Assembly (NCBI RefSeq): GCF_001723175.1
Contig: NC_064657.1
Coordinates: 248,001 to 312,000, forward strand
Length of the DNA: 64,000 nucleotides
Source of the DNA: Penicillium oxalicum
Taxonomy: Eukaryota; Ascomycota; Eurotiomycetes; Eurotiales; Aspergillaceae
Direction: 5' to 3'
A program made the position numbers and the translations under genes. Position 1 is the stretch's first letter. Each line of letters begins with the position of its first letter. This document shows, piece by piece, positions 11,546 through 22,138 of the stretch. The notes below the pieces were generated by a model, which worked only from the letters and a program-made list of their open reading frames with translations, was not told the DNA's origin and ran no database searches.

Positions 11546-12914
11546 TCATTTCAATTCGGGCTCTTCGTGGAATGTAACCTCTGCCTTGGGCGTGGTCTCG
11601 TCCAAGGAATCGCCGATCTTGACCCCATATCCTTCATCAGTAATTTCTCCCCACCCGGAACTGCGACGGCTGACACGGCCCGATGTAATGAAGTAAGGGC
11701 TATTGACAGCACCACTGATACTGGCAGCTGTGCTGTCATTCCGGGCGTGAGAAGCAGCGCCACCGCGAGTACTTGCTCCGTCACCGGCGACTTGGCTCGG
11801 TCGGGGGACATGGAAATTGCGGTCGCCACTGGTGCCCAGGGCAGCCGTTCCGGGTGAGGAATACACACTTATTCGCTCAGCACTTGCGAGCCCAACAATA
11901 CTCGGTCGAGCCGGTACTCCTTGAACGTTGAAGGCCGACGCGCTCGAGGATTCGACTACGCTACCACTTAGCAAACTCAGTGGCAAGCTTTCCCGGCTAC
12001 CGCCAAAGACCGAAGAAGGCGCCAATGCCCGCACAGAGGCATTTGTGTCCAAGGAGTTGCGGCGGCGTCGCTTCGATGAGCTTGCGAGGGTCAGAATTGA
12101 GGCGTTATCGTTCAAGGCATTGTTTGCGATCGCAGTATTGTAAGTCATCGATTGACTGTGAGGAACCAGATGGGAGGGGACTGCTGTCGCAGGAGAAGAC
12201 GACGGGGGAAACTGATGCGAGAATTGCACCTGTTGCGGACCGGAATGTTGTGTCGATGCTCCATGTGTCGGCCCAGGCTGTGTATTCTGTGCAGTGTAAA
12301 GCTGGGTAGACGGTGCCGCGGATTGTACCGTTGTCAGTGTAGTGGTCAATGAGCGAACCGAAGGGGCGGGCGATGAGAAAGTGCTGCCTTCTCCTCCGCC
12401 ATGCGAACTCACACCCCCGCCCCCAGTCGCCATTGTCCCTGCCTTAGAATACTCTGCATCCGAGATCGCGGTGTCGCCGTTCGTGGATACAGTCGGAGCA
12501 GCCGACTTGGCGCTTCTTGCGGTCACTGGATTCTCATACCCTGAGTACACCAGGGAAGGATCACTCCGCGATTGAGACTCATTCAGATCACGGTCGCCAC
12601 TTTCCGAGTATGAATCGCTTCTATTCGAGTGGCCGATCGTGCCTGACAGAGGGTATGGATTGTTGCCTTGCCCCCCATTCTTTTTCCCCTTAGAGTTCGC
12701 ATGTCGCTTATGAGTCCATCGGTTTGAGCCGGAATCTGAGGAGCTTTTAAGGCTTGCGAGTCGTTTCATCCAACTCGCGAAGGGGCGACGCCGACCGTTG
12801 CGATCTGATTGTATCCCCCATTAGTGAGCTTAATGTCGCGCGCGGGACCCACAAAGACATTAACCAGCTCAGCTTACCATGCACTCTTGCGGGCGCTTCA
12901 GCTGTAGCCATCAT
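11546..12914 (-). CDS. Conserved fungal protein, largely disordered, function unknown
   Basis: Exon 1 is 12914-12878 and exon 2 is 12804-11546, with a 73-bp intron (GTAAGC donor, ATCAG acceptor) spliced in phase 1, giving 431 residues. The N-terminus is short, acidic/Ala-rich and then very basic (DRNGRRRPFASWMKRLASL), a plausible amphipathic helix. Most of the remaining protein is low-complexity Ser, Thr, Gly and Gln. Short segments that look conserved are ISDAEYSKAGTMATGG, RRRRNSLDTNASVRALAPSS and SGWGEITDEGYG near the C-terminus. Proteins of this kind in Aspergillus genomes have been labelled as a calcium-modulated cation channel, but there are no membrane segments here, so I do not adopt that name. 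The gene is divergent from mlh3 and shares its promoter region. Confidence 0.75.
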
Positions 12915-13340
12915 GATTTCGGCCTGAGCAGTATCCAGCCAGTTTCCTTGAATTAATGATGTGTCTTGGAACAAGCAGCAGGCGTATGAAACAGCGGGTC
13001 AGATTGCGCAACACCGCAGCCGCCGAGGAGTATGCGGGATCACTATTTATCCGCAAAAGTCATGTGCCATCGCCTGATGTCAACCTTTCGCCTTCGCTTT
13101 CACTTCTGATGAAAGAATCGTCAACAAACGTGGTCAACCCCTCGGATCGAATTCTCGATCCTGGAAAACGATACTCAGTCTTCGTTTGACCTCGCAGCTT
13201 CCAGATGTCATAATGGTGGAGGCGTGGCAACGCTCCTGCCTGCTTTGTAACTATTCTCGTCTTTCTTGCCGCCTGGATACTATGGGAAACACCACCTTAC
13301 CGGGACCTCTTGCAGATCTCTCCAATGGATAAAATGAATC
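12915..13340. promoter_or_regulatory. Shared divergent promoter
   Basis: The 426 bp between two divergent start codons must contain the promoters of the disordered protein gene (-) and mlh3 (+). Two out-of-frame ATGs, at 13325 and 13334, lie just before the mlh3 start and could lower its translation if they are in the transcript. No TATA box was recognised. Confidence 0.5.
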
Positions 13341-16285
13341 ATGTCCATGAAGACTGGTCAAACGATTCGGGCACTGCCAGCAGATGTGGCAGCCAAGATC
13401 AAGTCTTCAACTTCGATCACTGACCTTCATGGGGTTGTTCTAGAGTTGGCCAAGAACTCGCTGGATGCAGGGGCTCAGATAATTTCGATCAGCGTGGACT
13501 TCAAACGAGGAGGCTGCATAGTTGAGGATGATGGACTGGGAATTCTGCCTGAAGAGTTTGAGCCTCACGGTGGTCTGGGCAAACCACATCGTAAGTATTC
13601 ATCGTTTCGTCATTTCGGCGACTTTCTGACCCTCATTTTTGTGCAGACACGTCCAAATTCGGCATTACGGACATGTATGGTCACCGGGGTCTTTATCTCT
13701 CATCTTTGGCATCTTTATCCCTGCTTACTGTGACATCCCGGCACAAAAGACATGCAAGCACCAACTCAATTGTCTTTCATCACGCGAGACCCGTGGCCCG
13801 TTTGACACCGGCTTTGAAGGGCCAACACCTTCAGCTGCGCGATCATGGCACTCGCGTTACTGTCAACAACCTTTTTGGAAATATGCCGGTTCGTGTTCGA
13901 AACCGGGCACTGGTTTTCGAGAAGGCTGAAGCAGTAGAGAAGGAGTGGGAGACCATGAAACACATTCTGGTGTCTCTCATGCTCGCCAACGGTCAAATTT
14001 CAAAGCTCACCCTGTCTGATATGACTCGGCAGAAAAGCGTCACGCTCCATGCCAACGGGCCAATCGATACAGTCGATCTCGCGCGCGTGGGCACTATTCT
14101 TGCACAATCTGGCTATATGGAACCGCGCCACATGGACTCCTGGCAAGCAGTATCCGCACGCACTACAGATCTGAAAATACAAGCGGCAATATCCACTCTA
14201 CCGAGTCTTTCGAAAAGAGTACAGTTCATATCTCTTGGTAATGATCCAATATCTTCATCGCACCCATCCAATATTCTGTACAGCGAGATTAATCGGCTCA
14301 TGGCTTCTTCTGGGTATGGTGACCCAGCAAGATTGTCCGATTTGGAGATTTCAACTTGCACCATGCCAGGAGGCAGGAGGTCAGAATCGCTGGGCGGTAT
14401 GAGAAGCCGAAGCGGATTAAAGCCCATTCGTAAATGGCCAATGTTCTTTATTCGCATCGATACGGAGCGACTTGGATCCGTTCAAGACGGCGATGATCTC
14501 TCTTTTGCCCTCACAAAGTCTTTCCAAGATATACAGGATGTTCTACAATCGATGGTGTTGGAATTTTTGAAACAACAGGATTTGAAACCATCCGAAGCTC
14601 GGAAAAGGTCCAAGGTGGTTCATCGTACCCGGAGCAGGTCAGGTACTGCGCGCACACATGCCAAACGACCTGAAAGCAGTGTCATGTGTCATCGAAGTCC
14701 GAGTGGGAAAGAAGATTTTGCACACGGATTAAAACTGCCACTTTTTGAAAGATCGCAGTCAGCCAATACCGATCTACAATACAGCAACTGGTCCCGCATC
14801 AAAGCGGCGAAAGCGCCCGAGAAAGCGGCGCTTGAACGAAAGACTGTCAATCCGCCTGTTTTTGACACAGACGAAAGGCCATCTTATTCTAGCCGTGGAT
14901 CCTCGCTATTGCCGCTGCAGAAATGCGAGTCGAGTCAAAGTCCGCACTTTGGCGCACATTCTGGCAACGTGGAGTCAACCCACAAAATCCAGGGTCTTAG
15001 AACAACTTGCGCCCACGACAAGTGCCAGGAGCATGGCCATTCTGAGTCCACGAGGGACAAATTGATACCTTGGGTTGATCCGCGAACTGGCAAAACGCAC
15101 CAAATCAACTCGCGGACAGGGCAAACCGTCAACTTACGAAAGATTGAGGCTGGCCCTAGGTCCAACAGCTTCTTTACTACGCTGCAGCGGCAAGGTCGGT
15201 CTCAAGGACCGAGAACTGCCTCAGCACCCTCGTTGTGGGTGGAGAATATGCTGGACTCCTGGGATAACCCCGTCTTTCCAAGATCCGAGGCGCGTGTACC
15301 GAGTTTGAACTTTGAAAGTGATCAAGCCAACATTACGAAGGGCTCAGATCGCTGCCAAGACAACATTGCGATTCTGAACAAGACCCACGTCGCGCGGTTC
15401 AAGGGCAAGCTGGGACGTGAGGCCCTAAAAATGGCCACTATTGTCGCTCAGGTGGACAGAAAGTTCATCCTCGCCAAATTAAACCCCTGCAAGTCAACCT
15501 TGCCAGGTCATAGCGATTCTCGGGGCGTTCTGGTATTGATCGACCAACACGCCGCTGACGAGCGATGTCGGGTAGAACAACTGTATGAAGACATGTTCAT
15601 ATCGGGTGATTTCGTGTCTCGACTTGACCAAGTCCAAACCGTGGAGATCGATCCGATCGTGCTCCGCGTCTCTGCCTCCGAGCTTGCGCTTCTACGAAGG
15701 TGCTCAAAATTTTGGGCTAGCTGGGGAATCACTTATAGCATGGCCACTGACGGCGCTCCTGAAGGGGTCATTCATATCAAGACCTTGCCGACTCTCATTG
15801 CTGAGCGGTGTCGACTTGAGCCTGAACTGCTTGTAGACATTCTTCGCCGTGAGATATGGCTTTGGGAGACCGAAGAAAGACAAGCCGGTATGGGAAGGCC
15901 TGCGAATAATTCGCGACCGGAATGCAACACCTTTCTGGGCGGCGGGGACACAGACTCTAAACATTCGTGGGTGCAAAAGCTGAAAGGATGCCCACAGGGA
16001 ATTCTCGATCTTCTCAACTCTCGAGCATGTCGGGGCGCCATCATGTTTAATGATCCCCTCGCAATCAATGAGTGCGAGGCATTAGTTGCCAGGCTTTCCA
16101 GATGTGCATTCCCCTTCCAATGTGCTCACGGTCGGCCGTCTATGATTCCTATTCTGGACATGAGAGCTCAGTCTGGCGTTGAAGCTTCTTTGCCCGCTTC
16201 TGATGTGATAGGTTCAATTGACATTGAAGATGATCAGCGCGACACAGATTTTCTGGATGCGTTCAGGAGACGGTATGAAAAGTGA
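13341..16285 (+). CDS. mlh3: DNA mismatch repair / meiotic endonuclease Mlh3
   Basis: Exons are 13341-13590 and 13647-16285; the 56-bp intron (GTAAGT...GTGCAG) splits a His codon. The product is 962 residues. The GHKL ATPase motifs are present: ELAKNSLDAG at about 35-44, VEDDGLGI at about 61-68, and HTSKFG followed by GHRG. The C-terminal endonuclease domain has the metal-binding DQHA(x)2E(x)4E motif (DQHAADERCRVE, about 716-727), ACRGAIMF at about 877 and the zinc-site motif CAHGRPS at about 909. In other fungi Mlh3 pairs with Mlh1 to form MutL-gamma, which acts in mismatch repair and resolves meiotic crossovers in the nucleus. DQHAADER together with the long, non-conserved linker and the CAHGRP form point to Mlh3 rather than Pms1. 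A second ATG two codons downstream is an equally possible start. Confidence 0.92.
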
Positions 16286-18438
16286 GCGAATACGACGATC
16301 CTTGAGCCGGATTGTCATCAGTTTCCTGCGCTCTGATGGCCTGTCTGCCTCGCAAGACCTCTTTATCTACCCATTTGTCACCTTTTCATGATTTCAAACC
16401 TGGCGTCCTCTGTAGACTACTCCTACATACGCACCGGCCTCGCTATGCGCATGGCTTGTCCAAGTTGACAGCTATGTGGAGAAGTCGAGTATATGATACA
16501 TCAGATCTTGATAACTTGGTGCGCTTGTTTGACGCAGAGAACTCTCTAGAGTCCTCCCTTTCTCAACATGAGCCTCGGACTCTAACCTTATTTCTTCAGT
16601 ACACTCGCCTTATTTTCCAGTTTCAATACGCGCACTGTTAAATGTAGAACTGTCCCATGACACCAAAAGAGCTCTTTCCAGTAGACAACCCCTAAAACAA
16701 AAGGCACTTTTGCACCCACGCGTCGGGCGACGTGAGTGTCGCCTAGGGCAACAAAAAGTCGTGGCACAGACGCTACTCAAATGAACCCACCAGTCCTACC
16801 AAGGATAAAACTTTAAATCTAGCGCGGAACTCCGACCCAACTATCCAAAACCTTGGATCCGACGCCAAGGCTCTGGGCTTGAACACAAAAATCTATCCCT
16901 TACATACAATACATCATAGGAGAGTCTCGCCTCGCTTGTACATGTGCGCGGTGCGATGCACCTTGTTGACTGTTTAATGTACAAGTATGGCTGAGAGTCG
17001 TCCGTTAACCACCTGGCCAAGTACTCTCTGTTTTTTTTCTCTCTTTTTTCTTTATAAAAAAAACCCCTCAAAACAAAAAGAAATACAAGAACCAAGACTT
17101 CTAACCCCAAAAACCCCGGATAGCAATTAATCTTTCCCACCAAGAGTCTTAAAAATAAAAAATAAAAATAAAAAGCCGCGCGTGCGCAATGTGGAAACGG
17201 TTTCACATAAAGGCAAACCGATACGTCCCGGGTAATAAAGATGGTGTACAATGGATAAAGTACAGTAGTACTCCTAGGGTACGGTACATTTGAAGAATCT
17301 TGAGCTCCACAGTCCAGTCTAGTCCGCGGTACTTTTTTGGGGGGAAAGCTGCGCTGGAACAATAGCTTTGAACCTTGCCTGGTACTTTCAAGGTTCTCCT
17401 GTAGGGTGGAATTCAAGATTGAGTTTTCGTCAGAAAGGAAACGAAAACCAAGGTACAGGAAAGGTCAAAAGTAGAGTGGAACTCAACATGGATTCCACCT
17501 ACAGGAGGAGAATCTTACCAGAAGAGGGAGTACTTTACTCGGAAGAGGGAAGAGGACCAAGGTAAAAGGTAGGAATAAAGAGAAATGTCTTCTACTGGCA
17601 AGGTTCTCCTCTTGCAGATTCATTTGAGAAGATCGAGTTTTACTGTACTTTTCATGTCCTCAACCTTGGTCCTCGTTTTGACTGAGAGTAAAAGGTTTCA
17701 GGGTCTTTGAGGGATGGAAGTGTGTATAGAGAGCGGCAGAGCAAGATGTAAACCGTTATGAAGATGAGGTAGAAGGAAGCTCTTGGGGGTAAGCGTTTTA
17801 CGCATGCACTGTACGGTATGTACACTACTTTTGATTCAGTACCGGGGGAAAAAGGAAAAATAAACGCGCAGTTGACTCTGATCTCAAGAAGAATTGTTAT
17901 ATTCAAAGTAGCTTTCAGCAACAATAAATGCAGTATCTTGTACAAAGAAAAGCTTGTCACGCTTCTCTTTACATCCTCGAAATGGATATTAACCACAAAG
18001 ACGCTATGAACGACATCATTGAAAAAAAAATTCAAATAGAAGGAGATTGTGAGGTTTCTCGCGTCAAGGAGTCTCAATGGAAATTCCCGACGGAAGACAA
18101 AAGAGAGGAATGGAAGGAGGGGGAAAGCAGAGTAGAATGAAATCCCGATGAAAACTCCATTTGCCCACAATTGGCGACCTTTTGAACGCTGTCGCTTGGT
18201 TGCGATGACATCTGCCGTGCGGGAATATAAAGACACAAGTACCGCCCATAGACCGTAGAATGATGGAAGTAGGCGAGGAGAAGGAGGGCGAGTGACAGGA
18301 TGACAGCATGAGAAAAAGAAGAACTGAGACGAATGATGCGTTGAGAGGAACAAGTGAATGTTCGACCAGAATGTAATCGTCAGTCATAGATTGGAGGGTC
18401 AAAATGAAAAAAAGCTGGGGTATAATATGAAGAAGTTG
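16286..18438. other. Convergent 3' region between mlh3 and the RasGEF gene
   Basis: About 2.1 kb between two converging genes, longer than two 3' untranslated regions usually need. It is A/T-rich around 17030-17175 and contains a cluster of inverted and direct repeats, listed separately. Open frames on the minus strand between 16840 and 18400 are AT-rich and carry no recognisable domain. I support no gene here. Confidence 0.45.
17373..17700. repeat. Cluster of imperfect inverted and direct repeats
   Basis: The segment 17391-17425 reappears as an imperfect inverted copy at 17480-17515: both arms share the core of AACTCAA, ATTCCACC and TACAGGA in reverse orientation, with a few indels. The 12-mer CAAGGTTCTCCT occurs directly at 17389-17400 and again at 17599-17610. 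GAGGACCAAGGT at 17552-17563 is the exact reverse complement of 17663-17674. An RNA read across this block could fold into nested hairpins. It could be a decayed MITE-like element or structured 3' untranslated RNA. Confidence 0.6.
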
Positions 18439-21400
18439 CTAGCCGTTGGAAACCACTGGCTTGGATTTGGATGGGTTTGCCCAAGATAAAAATTCGAGCT
18501 TCTCCTTGGCGTTTTCGAGAATCGACGATGTCTGAGAGTGTTCTTCGGGGTGGTTGTGTTGTGATGGGGTAGAGGGGTTGGTGGCCGGCTCCGCTGGAGA
18601 TTGCGCTTGCGCCTGAGCATGGAGATTGCCACCACTTCGGCAAGTCTCTCTTGGTTCAAGGACTAATGAGCGACGATAGAAGGTTTGTTGGGGGCTCTCC
18701 CCGTTGGAACGCACGCGGACAAACTCGTTTTGCATCCAAGCTTGAAGCTCGGGAACCTCGGTGAGACGATAAGGAATTTGGAACCGCTGGAGCTCGCTGA
18801 TAATCCGGGCAGTTTTCATGTGCTTATCAAAATTGATCACGGCCATCTCACCATCTTCGGTGGGCAAGGAGCGCAAGGGCTGATTGCCATGATCGACAAA
18901 GGTGAGGTCGGTGAGATAAGTTCCAACGAAAGGTAGGCAAGGGGGAACTCGATTTTGCAGTCGTTGGCGGAGAACAGCATAATTGCGCGAAATATCCACC
19001 ACACCGCGCAGGTGTTCCAGCGTAGTTTTGGTTTTTTGTGAGACGACATCCCATGTGCGTCTCAGCCGAGAAATCATAGAGGAGTTCAAGGAGCAAATGA
19101 TGGCCATCAAAGAATCGTAATTGTCCAATTCCAGGCACTTGTTGGCGATCTTGACCCAGTGTTTAATCGTCGCCGCGCGTTTCTTCGGCTCCTCCAAGTA
19201 AAGAATTGAGTCAGTAACGAGATGTGCAAGATCCGTGGATAACGTGGACATCGCGCGAACGTTGACAGCAAGCGAGCCGGATTTCCGGGTCCACTCAGTG
19301 TCGAGAAGCTCCTCCGGGAGGATGGCACAGAAGATGCGCGACTCTTTGATGGTGAGCTGACGGGCGAGTTCCAGCGGATCAAAGTCCAAGATGGAAAGCG
19401 ACGCCTCGCCATTTTTCCATTGCCGAAGCAAGTTCGTCTCCTTCTTGCCGAGAATTGGAGGTGGCAATGGAGTATCCGGGTGGATATACTGAGCAATGGC
19501 GGTGTTAGTCTTACCCATGGAGGAGACCAAGCGTGGAACAAGTGGGCCGTGGACGGTAGCCACTTTCTCAGCAAGTTCATACAATCGCCTGCCGGCAGTA
19601 GGTAGATCCGCGCTCAATCGCGTCTTTGCAAAGACAGTGATGAACTCCAGGGCAGAGTCATCTCGATCGTGGCGCCAGTGTGATTCAAGCCAGCCCTTGA
19701 AGACATTGTAGACACGCAAGCGAACCGGCCCAGCGGCATGGGGGGTGTCCCCGATGTACTCGAACCGCTCCGCCAGACCCTGGGCAAACTCCAAGGGCGT
19801 GGCGAACAGTCGGAAGGTGAGGTAGAAAGTAGAGACAAAGGTGGCATCCGGCGTAGATTGGTGGGCGGTAAGCTTCTCGATGAGAGCCCGGAGACTCCCG
19901 CCCATCACCTGTCGTTCCTTGTACACCAACTCGTGAGCGTAGGTCTTCTCCAGGAGGTGGGCCTCTGTCTCTTCGGTCTCTTCTGCCAAAGTGGAGTAGC
20001 TGACACTCTCTTTGAGAGAGGGAACTTTGAAGCTGCCTTGGAAGCTGCCGCCGATGTCAGGGGAAGTAGCGCGGGTCGAAGTACGCGAAAGCCCACTCAT
20101 TTCGGAGTCTCGCATGTGGCTGTGATATGTGAAGCTGCTGCCGGTGCTGGTTACACCACGACCAAAAGATTCACTGACGTCGGACCTGGGATGACTTTCA
20201 CGAAAGTCGCTGTTGTATGAGGAGAAAGAACAAGTTTGGTCAGGAGGAGCGGATGCAGAGACGGAATCGGGGAGGGACGAGGAGGCCAGAGGGTGGGCGG
20301 GGGTGCAGGTCGAGTTCAGGTGCGATTGCAATGATGAGGGAGTGGTTGCGTCTGTGAGACCAGGGGTAGAAGGGGAATAGGTCGAGATTGGAATCGTGAG
20401 CGACACGGGAGGAAGATTGATCGAGAGGTCTTGCCGTTTCGTCTTTTCAGAGTTCGTACAGGCGGTGGTTTCAGGCTCGGTAATAGCAGACATGTTCTGT
20501 GTGCTGTCAGACTGGTCATCTAAAGAATCCAACTCCAGATCCCCAATGTGCTCCAGCACCAGGCGAGCTTTGGCCAGGCAGTTGCCCGCGGCACGAACGC
20601 AGTCCGTTGCAGCGTCGACAAGACGCTTCCCTTCGTCCGGCATAAAGATGAGGTCGTCATCGTGAGTGTGGGCCGGACGAAACACATCTCGAGCTGCTTG
20701 GACCAGCTCCGACAGCCTCTCGCACATTGACTCGCGTGCCTCTTGGAGGAGAAGGGTCCGTGGCGAGTCGTGCTCACAGACAGCTTCGACCACGGCCAGC
20801 AGAGAACGACATGACTGCATTGCCTGCTGCGTGGTGGTGACCAACTCTGTTGAAGATCGCGACTGCATATGCAATCCGATAAACGATCCCAGCACGCTCA
20901 GAAAGGCGTCATAAGAGGTCACCAGGCGCTCCGAAGCAAGGTCCTGCACGCGAACCGCGGAGGATGGGCCAGAATATGAAATTCGATGTGAAATGGAGAT
21001 CCGTTTGGTGGACACCGACATGGGTCTGGGCTGATCCAAAGTCTCCGTCCGCACAGATGTTCGACTGAAAGCTGTGCGACTGTGGCTCGTCTGCCTCGAT
21101 GCATTGCGCTCGGGTTGAGAGTTCGAACTTGAAGCCGGGCCCGTTGCCGCAAAGGTTCCAGAAACTGGGGTTGGAGGCATCTCGCCCCGGACACCCGCCG
21201 TTTCCATTTCAGCAATTGTCCTGCTCAGACCTACTTCCTCGTTCCAGACGTCGAGGAAACGCACGCCTCGAGTAACAATCTTGAAAGCCTTAAGCAGCAT
21301 CTCATCGAGGATGGCTTCAACCTCCTCCTCGGACGGGACGCCGTTAGCAACATCTTGGAACCGTTTGGCGGTCTTCACTAGGGAAGACAGATCTGATAGC

Positions 21401-22023
21401 AAGGCTTTACGAATCCGGCGCAGCCCATCAAACTGCTTTACCAGTGGCGCCTCTCTCGTCAGACACTCGGATTTTTCCAACAAAAAGCGAACACCCGCGA
21501 TTGGCCCTCGCATCAAGTCTTGGTTACCAAAGTCCCGGAGGGAGGAGCCACAGCCTCCACGGATGATGTCCCAAAAATCGGTCAATGCTTTTAATAATGG
21601 ACGCATGGGTATTTGGTCGTAGGCTTCGCAATAATTCGTGGGTAGCCAGCCTCGATTCCCAGAATCGAGAAGAGTGCCATCGGCCCAGCCATTGGTGTGC
21701 ACGGAGTGAACCAGAATGATGTCGCCCTGGTCAAGAGGAAGCGTAATGGTGGATGGAGACACATCTCCGGCGGGGTGGAAAGGATAGAAAGCGCGTAGAT
21801 AGTTGTGAAAGACTGGCCGTGGGATCTCGTGTGGCTCCATTGTTTGGTCCAGTTGAATATTTCCTTGAGGTGTTAGGGGCGGAGTCATCTCGGACTGGCC
21901 GAGGGAATCTGAATTAAAGTGCAAATGTGCACGCTGAGAAGCGAATGTAGTTGGTGATGCGATCGATGGATCTCTGTTGAGGTTGGATTTTGCGATCTTC
22001 AATGGTGGAATATTTGGCTTCAT
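18439..22023 (-). CDS. SH3-domain Ras guanine-nucleotide exchange factor (Cdc25 type)
   Basis: A single exon gives 1194 residues from ATG 22023; the frame stays open to 22131 but offers no ATG there. An N-terminal SH3 domain lies at about residues 72-136 (AFYPFHPAGD ... GNRGWLPTNYCEAY). A long Ser/Thr-rich, helical middle region follows, then a RasGEF_N (REM) domain near 665-760 (MGGSLRALIEKLTAH) and the catalytic RasGEF domain at about 880-1115, with PEELLDTEW, IKHWVKIANKCLELDNYDSL and PCLPFVGTYLTDLTF. Such proteins load GTP onto Ras at the membrane and act upstream of cAMP and MAP-kinase signalling controlling growth and development. The SH3-RasGEF order matches yeast Cdc25. A nine-codon upstream ORF lies in the leader. 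Confidence 0.9.
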   Translation of the reverse strand: MKPNIPPLKIAKSNLNRDPSIASPTTFASQRAHLHFNSDSLGQSEMTPPLTPQGNIQLDQTMEPHEIPRPVFHNYLRAFYPFHPAGDVSPSTITLPLDQGDIILVHSVHTNGWADGTLLDSGNRGWLPTNYCEAYDQIPMRPLLKALTDFWDIIRGGCGSSLRDFGNQDLMRGPIAGVRFLLEKSECLTREAPLVKQFDGLRRIRKALLSDLSSLVKTAKRFQDVANGVPSEEEVEAILDEMLLKAFKIVTRGVRFLDVWNEEVGLSRTIAEMETAGVRGEMPPTPVSGTFAATGPASSSNSQPERNASRQTSHSRTAFSRTSVRTETLDQPRPMSVSTKRISISHRISYSGPSSAVRVQDLASERLVTSYDAFLSVLGSFIGLHMQSRSSTELVTTTQQAMQSCRSLLAVVEAVCEHDSPRTLLLQEARESMCERLSELVQAARDVFRPAHTHDDDLIFMPDEGKRLVDAATDCVRAAGNCLAKARLVLEHIGDLELDSLDDQSDSTQNMSAITEPETTACTNSEKTKRQDLSINLPPVSLTIPISTYSPSTPGLTDATTPSSLQSHLNSTCTPAHPLASSSLPDSVSASAPPDQTCSFSSYNSDFRESHPRSDVSESFGRGVTSTGSSFTYHSHMRDSEMSGLSRTSTRATSPDIGGSFQGSFKVPSLKESVSYSTLAEETEETEAHLLEKTYAHELVYKERQVMGGSLRALIEKLTAHQSTPDATFVSTFYLTFRLFATPLEFAQGLAERFEYIGDTPHAAGPVRLRVYNVFKGWLESHWRHDRDDSALEFITVFAKTRLSADLPTAGRRLYELAEKVATVHGPLVPRLVSSMGKTNTAIAQYIHPDTPLPPPILGKKETNLLRQWKNGEASLSILDFDPLELARQLTIKESRIFCAILPEELLDTEWTRKSGSLAVNVRAMSTLSTDLAHLVTDSILYLEEPKKRAATIKHWVKIANKCLELDNYDSLMAIICSLNSSMISRLRRTWDVVSQKTKTTLEHLRGVVDISRNYAVLRQRLQNRVPPCLPFVGTYLTDLTFVDHGNQPLRSLPTEDGEMAVINFDKHMKTARIISELQRFQIPYRLTEVPELQAWMQNEFVRVRSNGESPQQTFYRRSLVLEPRETCRSGGNLHAQAQAQSPAEPATNPSTPSQHNHPEEHSQTSSILENAKEKLEFLSWANPSKSKPVVSNG

Positions 22024-22111
22024 TGGATCCGTTGCTGGTCCGCTTGCGGATGGACACGGATGCAAAGTGAGTGATGTTGAACAATCGTTGTCGGGTCTCT
22101 GACCGGGGCGT

Positions 22112-22138
22112 TTAGTTGGAAGGAATTGCACTGGACAT
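22112..22138 (-). promoter_or_regulatory. Short upstream ORF before the RasGEF start
   Basis: ATG at 22138 opens eight sense codons and a TAA stop, ending 88 bases before the main ATG at 22023. It is out of frame with the RasGEF coding region. If the transcript begins upstream of it, it could reduce or tune translation. It could instead mark an unrecognised upstream exon. Confidence 0.4.
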
